From contig NZ_PIGG01000068.1 in the NCBI RefSeq assembly GCF_002924445.1, positions 1 through 64,000 on the forward strand: a stretch of 64,000 nucleotides of DNA, read 5' to 3'. Of this stretch, positions 58,200 through 64,000 are shown in pieces. The translations under genes and the position numbers were made by a program. Under the pieces are notes generated by a model. The model had not been told where the DNA came from, did no database searches, and saw nothing but the letters and a program-made list of their open reading frames with translations. This stretch comes from Minwuia thermotolerans (GTDB taxonomy: Bacteria; Pseudomonadota; Alphaproteobacteria; Minwuiales; Minwuiaceae). Position 1 is the first letter of the stretch. Each line of letters opens with the position of its first letter.

Positions 58200-59144
58200 A
58201 TGAAGAGACTGCTGATTGGCGCGACACTTGGGCTCGCGCTCGCCGCCGGCCCGGTGCTGGCGCAGGAATGCCAGCCGTCGAAGTACGGCGCGGACGACGA
58301 GATCGGCGCCGCCAACCTGATCACGACGGAGCGGGTGAAGGCCGCCGCGGGCCTGGTCAAACAGGGCATGACCCATCCGCTGGGCATCGTCATCGATCCC
58401 AACATGCCGGCCTTCCCGCCGCGCGGGATGATGCTGCAGGTCGTCTCGCCCGGACAACAGGGCGGCCGCGATCTGGCGCAGGACTTCGGCTGGAGCTCGA
58501 TCTACAACGACGACGTGGCCCAGCTCTGGTTCGGTATCGGCCCGCAGCTGGACGGCCTCGGCCATCTGGGCGAGGGCACCTACTACAACTGCAACTCGCC
58601 TGCGGATATCGCCTTCGTCACCGGCCTGAAGAAGCTGGGTATCCACAACGTCCCGCCGCTGGTGGGCCGTGGCGTGATCATCGACATGGCCAAGCACAAG
58701 GGCGTCGAAACGATGGCCGCCGGCGAGGCGATCACGCCGGAGGATCTCGAGGCCGCCTCCAAGGCGCAGGGCGTCACCTTCAAGGATGGCGACATCATCC
58801 TTGTGCACACCGGCTGGACCGACGCCAAGCTGGAAAGCGATCCCAAGGCCTGGGTCAGCGGTGAGCCGGGCCTGAACAACGCTGCCGCCGTCTGGCTGGC
58901 GGACAAGAACCCGGTCGCGGTCGGCGCCGACACCTGGGGCGTGGAAGCCGTGCCGCCGGCGAAGGGCGACAAGATCTTCTACGGCCATGTCACCTTCCTG
59001 AAGGAGAACGGCATCTACATCCTGGAGACCATGAACACCGGTCCGCTGGTGTCCCAGGGCGTGCAGGAGTTCATGTTCGTGCTCGGTCAGGCGCGCGTGA
59101 AGGGCGCGGTCCAGATGATCATCAACCCCGTCGCCCTGTGGTGA
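58200..59144 (+). CDS. Exported cyclase-family protein (kynurenine formamidase-like)
   Basis: This 314-residue protein has a signal peptide (MKRLLIGATLGLALAAGPVLA, before QECQPS). Its mature domain is of the cyclase family (PF04199 type), with IGPQLDGLGHLGEG replacing the usual metal motif HxGTHxDxxxH, and GVIIDMAKHKGVE further on. The altered first ligands belong to a sub-branch that keeps DG-x2-H. Likely chemistry is metal-dependent amide or lactone hydrolysis in the periplasm. AAGGAGGAG precedes the ATG. It is monocistronic, with a strong terminator after it and the triple operator before it. Confidence 0.87.
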   Translation: MKRLLIGATLGLALAAGPVLAQECQPSKYGADDEIGAANLITTERVKAAAGLVKQGMTHPLGIVIDPNMPAFPPRGMMLQVVSPGQQGGRDLAQDFGWSSIYNDDVAQLWFGIGPQLDGLGHLGEGTYYNCNSPADIAFVTGLKKLGIHNVPPLVGRGVIIDMAKHKGVETMAAGEAITPEDLEAASKAQGVTFKDGDIILVHTGWTDAKLESDPKAWVSGEPGLNNAAAVWLADKNPVAVGADTWGVEAVPPAKGDKIFYGHVTFLKENGIYILETMNTGPLVSQGVQEFMFVLGQARVKGAVQMIINPVALW

Positions 59145-59182
59145 CGGACGGCCCGATCTGACGCATCATGCCGGATGACGGG

Positions 59183-59204
59183 GAAGGGGGCTTCGGCCCC
59201 CTTC
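59183..59204 (+). terminator. Rho-independent terminator of the cyclase gene
   Basis: GAAGGGGG and CCCCCTTC pair perfectly across the stable loop CTTCGG, and TTCATT follows. It lies 38 bases after the cyclase stop and ends about 20 bases before the next start codon. Confidence 0.85.
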
Positions 59205-59226
59205 TTCATTCGGGGGAGGGGCAGAC

Positions 59227-60819
59227 ATGACGACATTCGCCGAGGCGCTGGTGGGCGCGCTGCGGGCGCGGGGGACGCGGCACCTGTTCGGGGTCCCCGG
59301 CGGCGGCTCCAGCCTGGACCTGATCGAGGCCTGCGGGAAGCTGGGCGTGCGCTTCGTGCTGACGCGGACCGAGACGGCGGCGATGCTGGCCGCGGCGGCG
59401 ACCGCGGAGATCACCGGCGCACCGGGCGCGGCGCTCGCCGGCGTCGGGCCGGGGGCGGCGAGCGCCGTCAACGGCATGGCCTACTGCGCGCTGGAGCGCG
59501 CGCCGGTGATGCTGTTCACGGACCGGGTGCCCGAGGATCCGAACCGGCCGAGCTGGCACCAGAAATTCGACCAGCCGGCGATGTTCCGCCCCGTCGCCAG
59601 GGCGGCGGCCTGGCTGACCCCGTCGACGCCGGGGGCGGAGATCGCGGCTCTGATGGACATTATGACCGCCGATCCACGGGGGCCGGTCCATGTCGACATG
59701 ACGGCGGCCGAGGCCGGCCTGCCCTTCGAAGACGCGGTGCCGGGGCCGGCGGAGCAGGATGCCGCGCCGCCGCCGGAACTCGCCCGCATCGCCGAACGCC
59801 TCGACGGATCGTGCAGGGTGGCGATGATCGTCGGCCTGCAGGCGCGCCATGCGGGCGAGCCGGTGCGCGCGCTGGCCCGGGCGCTGAACGCAGCCTGCCT
59901 GACCACCTACAAGGCCAAGGGCGTCATCGCCGACGACGACAGCCATTTCGTCGCCACTTTCACCGGCGGCACGGCGGAGGCGGCGGTGCTGAACGACGCC
60001 GACCTGATCCTGCTGGTGGGCCACGACCCGGTCGAGGCCATTCCCGGCCGCTGGATGTACGACGCGCCGGTGCTGGCGCTCTCGGCCTGGGACTGGGCCG
60101 CGGCCGGCGGGCATCCGGCGCCGGAAGTCATGGCCGTCGGCGACATCGGCCGGATGGCCGCGGAGCTTGCGCGGACGGCGCGCGGCGCGGACTGGGACGA
60201 GGCCATTGCCGGTCATCGCGCGGCCTATCGGGCGCGCGTCGCCTATCCGGCGGTCGAAGGCGTCTCCCCCGACGATGCGGTCCGCATGATCCAGGCCGCT
60301 TCCGACACTTCGGCCCGGCTGACGGTCGATGCGGGCGCGCACATGATCCCGACCCTGGCGCAGTGGATCGCCCGCGAGCCCGCAGGCGTGCTCAAGTCGA
60401 ACGGGCTGTCCACGATGGGCTACGCCCTGCCGGCGGCGATCGGCAGCGCCTGCGCCGAACCGGACCGGCCGGTGGTCGCGATCACCGGCGATGGCGGCGC
60501 GATGATGTGCCTGGGCGAACTCGCCACCGCCGCCGAACTGAACGCCGACATCACCTATGTGATCCTGAACGATTCCGCGCTGTCGCTGATCGACGTCAAG
60601 CAGCGCAATCAGCAGCGCCCGCGCTCGGGCGTCGCTTCGGAGACATTCGATTTCGCGGCGATGGCCCGCGCCTTCGGCTGGGCCGCGGCGACGGTCGACC
60701 GGCTGGACAGGCTGCAGCCGGCGCTGGATCTGCTGGCGACCTACGATCTGCCGAAGCTGATCGATATCAGGATCGACCCGTCGGGCTATGGCGGTCAGTT
60801 CGAGGCGATGCGGGGATGA
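59227..60819 (+). CDS. Acetolactate synthase-like ThDP enzyme
   Basis: This 530-residue thiamine-diphosphate enzyme has the catalytic glutamate in RTETAAMLAAAAT (the His usual before it is Thr), the loop AGVGPGAASAVNGMAYCALERAPVMLF, and the cofactor motif ITGDGGAMMCLGELATAAELNADITYVILNDSALSLIDVKQ. It is of the acetolactate synthase/benzoylformate decarboxylase group; the reaction cannot be fixed. Sequence is distinct from the first such enzyme in this window. GGGGGAGGGG precedes the ATG directly after a terminator. Confidence 0.88.
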   Translation: MTTFAEALVGALRARGTRHLFGVPGGGSSLDLIEACGKLGVRFVLTRTETAAMLAAAATAEITGAPGAALAGVGPGAASAVNGMAYCALERAPVMLFTDRVPEDPNRPSWHQKFDQPAMFRPVARAAAWLTPSTPGAEIAALMDIMTADPRGPVHVDMTAAEAGLPFEDAVPGPAEQDAAPPPELARIAERLDGSCRVAMIVGLQARHAGEPVRALARALNAACLTTYKAKGVIADDDSHFVATFTGGTAEAAVLNDADLILLVGHDPVEAIPGRWMYDAPVLALSAWDWAAAGGHPAPEVMAVGDIGRMAAELARTARGADWDEAIAGHRAAYRARVAYPAVEGVSPDDAVRMIQAASDTSARLTVDAGAHMIPTLAQWIAREPAGVLKSNGLSTMGYALPAAIGSACAEPDRPVVAITGDGGAMMCLGELATAAELNADITYVILNDSALSLIDVKQRNQQRPRSGVASETFDFAAMARAFGWAAATVDRLDRLQPALDLLATYDLPKLIDIRIDPSGYGGQFEAMRG

Positions 60820-60873
60820 CCGGCCGGCGCGCCGCGCAGGACGCCGGGTGATTCAGTCCCTTCGTACAACGAT

Positions 60874-61329
60874 CTAGCTCAGCTCCGACTTCATGGTCTT
60901 GCTGGCCTCGCCCATGTCGATGCGGCCGGCATAGCGGTCCTTGATGACGCCCATGCAGCGGCCCATGTCCTTCAGCCCCGAGGCGTTGAGTTCCGACTTC
61001 ACCTGGCTGCAGACCTGCCGGATCTCGGCGGCGTCCATCTGTTTCGGCAGATAGCCCTCGATGATGGCGATCTCGCCCTGTTCCTGCTGGGCCAGGTCGA
61101 CGCGGCCGCCCTCCTCGTAGAGGCGGATCGACTCGCGGCGCTGTTTCACCATCTTCGACAGGATCTGGATGATGGCCTCGTCGGACAGGCCCTGGCTGTC
61201 GGCCTCGCCGCGGTTGCTGATTTCCTGCTCCTTGATCGCGGCGGCGATCAGGCGGAGCGTCGCGACGCGGCGCGAATCCCTGGCGCGCATTGCGTCCTTC
61301 AGATCGTCATTCAGCTTCTGTTTCAGCAT
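60874..61329 (-). CDS. yqeY: GatB/YqeY-domain protein
   Basis: This 151-residue helical protein of the YqeY family resembles the tail domain of GatB, which binds tRNA. It has LKQKLNDDLKDAMRARDSRRVATLRLI and VSGLKDMGRCMGVIK-like NASGLKDMGRCMGVIKDRYAGRIDM. Its job is unknown; some members are proposed to act with tRNA-dependent amidation. ATG at 61329 gives the usual MLKQ start; a GTG three codons earlier is possible. It diverges from carA, an arrangement common in alphaproteobacteria. Confidence 0.93.
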   Translation of the reverse strand: MLKQKLNDDLKDAMRARDSRRVATLRLIAAAIKEQEISNRGEADSQGLSDEAIIQILSKMVKQRRESIRLYEEGGRVDLAQQEQGEIAIIEGYLPKQMDAAEIRQVCSQVKSELNASGLKDMGRCMGVIKDRYAGRIDMGEASKTMKSELS

Positions 61330-61449
61330 TCCTGCCACCCACGCCCAATGTGAGGGCGCGCAACATAATCGAAATACGGGGGTGTGGCAAAAAGTAAATC
61401 CAAGAACTAAGTTATTGATTTTAAAATATTTTTACATTCGGGGCGCGGC

Positions 61450-61478
61450 TTGACCCCTTTGCCGCGAAACATTAAGTT
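61450..61478 (+). promoter_or_regulatory. Possible carA promoter with AT-rich UP region
   Basis: TTGACC at 61450-61455 is followed 17 bases later by TAAGTT, a weak -10. Directly upstream (61400-61437) lies a nearly pure A/T tract that would serve as an UP element for RNA polymerase. No attenuator or leader peptide is seen. The same AT tract may also belong to the divergent yqeY promoter. Confidence 0.35.
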
Positions 61479-61548
61479 CCCGGCAATTTGCGCGTCGGCG
61501 GACCCTCTGCGGGCGCGCCTTACCTCCGACTTATCAAGCCGTAGACTC

Positions 61549-62739
61549 ATGGCAGACAATGAAAAAATGACCGCGCCGCCGACACCGACCGGCGGGGCGT
61601 CGTCCAGCACGGCTGCGCTGGTGCTGGCCGACGGCACCGTGACGTACGGCATCGGAATCGGCGCCGCGCGCACGGCGGTGGGGGAGCTCTGCTTCAACAC
61701 CTCCATGACCGGTTACCAGGAGATCGTCACCGATCCTTCCTATGCCGGCCAGATCATCGCCTTCACCTTCCCCCACATCGGCAATGTGGGCGCGAATGAG
61801 GAGGATCTGGAAAGCACCACGCCTGCGGCCCGCGGCGTGATCCTGCGCATGGACATCACCGAGCCGTCCAACTGGCGCGCGACGCGCCATCTGGACCAGT
61901 GGCTGAAATCCTACGACCTGCCCGGCATCGCCGGCGTCGACGTGCGTGCGCTCACCCGCCGGATCCGCGACGGCGGCCCGCCCAACGGCGTCGTCGCGCA
62001 CAGCCCGGACGGGAAGTTCGACATCGACGCGCTGGTCGAACAGGCGCGCGGGTTCCCGGGCCTGAAGGGCATGGACCTCGCCCGCGACGTCACCTGTCAC
62101 CAGACCTATCGCTGGGAAGAGGGCGGCTGGACGCTGGGCCGGGGCTACGCGAAGTCGGCGCCCGCCACGCGCAAGGTCGTCGCCATCGACTACGGCACCA
62201 AGCGCAACATCCTGCGCTGCCTGACCGATCTCGGCTGCGAGGTCACCGTCGTGCCCGCCACCGCCACGGCGGAGGAGGTGCTGGGGCACGAGCCCGACGG
62301 CGTCTTCCTGTCCAACGGACCGGGCGATCCGGCGGCCAGCGCCGGTTACGCGGTGCCGGAAATCAGGAAGATCGTGGATGCGGGCAAGCCGGTCTTCGGC
62401 ATCTGCTTCGGCCATCAGCTGCTGGCCCTGGCGCTTGGCTGCGAGACCGAGAAGATGAAGCTCGGCCACCGCGGCGCCAACCAGCCGGTCAAGGACTTCA
62501 CCACCGGCAAGGTCGAGATCACCAGCCAGAACCACGGTTTCCGTGTGATCCGCGAAAGCCTGCCCGAGAATGTCGAGGAGACGCATCGGTCGCTGTTCGA
62601 CGGCACGCTGGAGGGCATCCGGCTGAAGGATCGGCCGGTCTTCTCCGTCCAGTACCACCCGGAGGCGAGCCCGGGACCGAAGGACAGTCACTACCTGTTC
62701 CGCCGCTTCACGGACTTCATCGACGGAAAGGAAGGCTGA
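61549..62739 (+). CDS. carA: Carbamoyl-phosphate synthase small subunit
   Basis: CarA is the glutaminase that supplies ammonia to CarB for arginine and pyrimidine synthesis. The 396-residue protein has an N-terminal CPSase_sm domain (LVLADGTVTYGIGIG, GYQEIVTDPSYAGQII) and a class I glutamine amidotransferase domain with FLSNGPGDP, the nucleophile in VFGICFGHQLLALALG and the His/Glu of SVQYHPEASPGP. ATG at 61549 gives MADNEKMTAPPTP; the frame is open further upstream without conservation. carB follows after six bases. Confidence 0.97.
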   Translation: MADNEKMTAPPTPTGGASSSTAALVLADGTVTYGIGIGAARTAVGELCFNTSMTGYQEIVTDPSYAGQIIAFTFPHIGNVGANEEDLESTTPAARGVILRMDITEPSNWRATRHLDQWLKSYDLPGIAGVDVRALTRRIRDGGPPNGVVAHSPDGKFDIDALVEQARGFPGLKGMDLARDVTCHQTYRWEEGGWTLGRGYAKSAPATRKVVAIDYGTKRNILRCLTDLGCEVTVVPATATAEEVLGHEPDGVFLSNGPGDPAASAGYAVPEIRKIVDAGKPVFGICFGHQLLALALGCETEKMKLGHRGANQPVKDFTTGKVEITSQNHGFRVIRESLPENVEETHRSLFDGTLEGIRLKDRPVFSVQYHPEASPGPKDSHYLFRRFTDFIDGKEG

Positions 62740-62745
62740 CCGCCG

Positions 62746-64000
62746 ATGCCCAAACGCACCGACATCGAATCGATCATGATCATCGGCGCGGGTCCGATCA
62801 TCATCGGCCAGGCCTGCGAGTTCGACTATTCCGGCACCCAGGCGTGCAAGGCGCTGCGCGACGAGGGTTACCGCATCATCCTGGTCAACTCGAACCCGGC
62901 GACGATCATGACCGATCCCGAGTTCGCCGACGCGACCTATGTGGAGCCGGTCACCCCGGAGGTCGTGGCGCGCATTCTTGAGAAGGAGCGCCCGGACGCG
63001 ATCCTGCCCACCATGGGCGGTCAGACGGCGCTGAACACGGCGCTGGCGCTGGCTGCGGACGGCACGCTGGAGCGCCTCGGCGTGGAACTGATCGGCGCCG
63101 ACCGGGAAGCCATCGCCATGGCGGAGGACCGCGATCTGTTCCGCGCCGCGATGAACCGGATCGGCCTCGAGATGCCGCGTTCGGAGATCGCGACGACGCT
63201 GGAGGAAGCACGGGCGGCGCTGGAGATCGTCGGCCTGCCGACGATCGTGCGGCCGTCCTTCACCCTGGGCGGCCAGGGCGGCGGCATCGCCTATAACCGC
63301 GACGAGTTCGACGCCATCGTCACCAGCGGCCTCGACGCCTCGCCGGCCAAGCAGATCCTGATCGAGGAATCGGTGCTCGGCTGGAAGGAATACGAGATGG
63401 AGGTGGTCCGCGACCACGCGGACAACTGCATCATCATCTGCTCCATCGAGAACGTCGATCCGATGGGCGTGCATACCGGCGATTCCATCACCGTCGCGCC
63501 TGCGCTGACGCTGACGGACAAGGAATACCAGATCATGCGCGACGCCTCGATCGCGGTGCTGCGTGAGATCGGCGTCGACACGGGCGGCTCCAACGTGCAG
63601 TTCGCCGTCGATCCCCAGTCAGGCCGTCTGGTGGTGATCGAGATGAACCCACGCGTCAGCCGCTCCTCGGCCCTGGCGTCCAAGGCGACGGGCTTTCCCA
63701 TCGCCAAGGTCGCCGCCAAGCTGGCGGTGGGCTACACGCTGGACGAACTGCAGAACGACATCACGAAGGTCACGCCGGCCAGTTTCGAGCCGACGATCGA
63801 CTATGTCGTGACCAAGATTCCGCGTTTCACCTTCGAGAAGTTCCCCGGCGCCGAGCCGGTCCTGACCACGGCGATGAAATCGGTGGGCGAGGTCATGGCC
63901 GTCGGCCGCAGCTTCCACGAAAGCCTGCAGAAGGCGCTCCGCTCGATGGAAACCGGGCTCGACGGCCTGGACGACATGCCTCTCGACAGCGATGACGAGG
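62746..64000 (+). CDS. carB: Carbamoyl-phosphate synthase large subunit (5' part, cut by window edge)
   Basis: CarB makes carbamoyl phosphate from bicarbonate, ATP and ammonia. The first 418 residues are present: the N-terminal pre-ATP-grasp domain ([29 protein letters not shown]) and the first ATP-grasp domain with [17 protein letters not shown] and [39 protein letters not shown]. No frameshift or stop is seen up to the edge. The second half lies beyond the window. It is in an operon with carA. Confidence 0.98.
   Translation, partial: MPKRTDIESIMIIGAGPIIIGQACEFDYSGTQACKALRDEGYRIILVNSNPATIMTDPEFADATYVEPVTPEVVARILEKERPDAILPTMGGQTALNTALALAADGTLERLGVELIGADREAIAMAEDRDLFRAAMNRIGLEMPRSEIATTLEEARAALEIVGLPTIVRPSFTLGGQGGGIAYNRDEFDAIVTSGLDASPAKQILIEESVLGWKEYEMEVVRDHADNCIIICSIENVDPMGVHTGDSITVAPALTLTDKEYQIMRDASIAVLREIGVDTGGSNVQFAVDPQSGRLVVIEMNPRVSRSSALASKATGFPIAKVAAKLAVGYTLDELQNDITKVTPASFEPTIDYVVTKIPRFTFEKFPGAEPVLTTAMKSVGEVMAVGRSFHESLQKALRSMETGLDGLDDMPLDSDDE

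Noticed and set aside
1-64000. CRISPR arrays, rRNA operons or prophage modules
   Set aside because: No regularly spaced repeats, no rRNA-like stretches and no capsid, tail, terminase or integrase genes were found in the window.

Overview
The window looks like a chromosomal segment of a high-GC alphaproteobacterium. By eye roughly two thirds of bases are G or C. The clade is indicated by a TimA/Tim44-like gene next to secB and mltA, a short HPr kinase with rapZ, an EIIA and HPr, a mutM/ubiE/ubiB block, a Coq7-type ubiquinone hydroxylase, and DUF4169 and ribbon-helix-helix genes. The many CoA-ester enzymes fit an aerobic or facultative heterotroph of the Rhodospirillales or a related order, but the sequence alone does not fix the genus. 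The window opens inside an IS3-family element and closes inside carB.

Layout. 1-2.8 kb: an IS3-family element that has removed the 5' end of an AT-richer, unrecognised gene, which ends in a possible HEPN-like R-x4-H motif. 3-7.3 kb: a hydrolase, a DUF486 protein, secB, fxsA, timA and mltA. 7.4-16.7 kb: catabolic genes (AidB-like acyl-CoA dehydrogenase, nitroreductase, pterin dehydratase, CoA transferase, SDR, HyuA, FAD-linked dehydrogenase). 16.7-26.5 kb: a PAS histidine kinase, coq7-dsbB-yqaA, a ThDP enzyme, an AsmA protein and small regulators. 27-34 kb: a fused aryl-CoA hydroxylase/oxidoreductase diverging from a thioesterase, hprK-rapZ-EIIA-HPr, meaB and an aminotransferase in one tightly overlapping operon. 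34-39.7 kb: mutM with an exported protein and enoyl-CoA hydratase, then ubiE-ubiB and an epoxide hydrolase. 39.7-43.9 kb: an unknown 72-residue protein, pta-ackA and an APH/AAA fusion kinase, all preceded by FNR/FixK-type boxes. 44-49.8 kb: a solute-binding protein, crotonases, a DHA2 efflux pump, tRNA-Gln and a Fur-box gene. 49.9-57.9 kb: assorted metabolic and membrane genes, including a DedA protein that appears to start at ATC, then maoC-ribF-hibD. 58-64 kb: a secreted cyclase behind three evenly spaced operators, a second ThDP enzyme, yqeY and carAB.

Most informative observations. (1) The 40.0-40.1 kb divergent promoter region carries two FNR-like boxes, each about 71 bp from the start codon of its own gene. 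A perfect third box lies about 72 bp from the reassigned start of the APH/AAA kinase, suggesting a small oxygen-responsive regulon around acetate/phosphate metabolism that includes an undescribed 72-residue protein. (2) Three copies of a GTAAY-N3-RTYAC palindrome sit exactly 22 bp apart before the cyclase gene. (3) A near-consensus Fur box lies before an unknown 170-residue protein. (4) A DedA gene has an ideal ribosome site but no ATG, GTG or TTG in front of its conserved N-terminus. (5) An IS insertion has beheaded a possible defence-type gene.

No CRISPR array, rRNA operon, prophage or complete defence system was seen.
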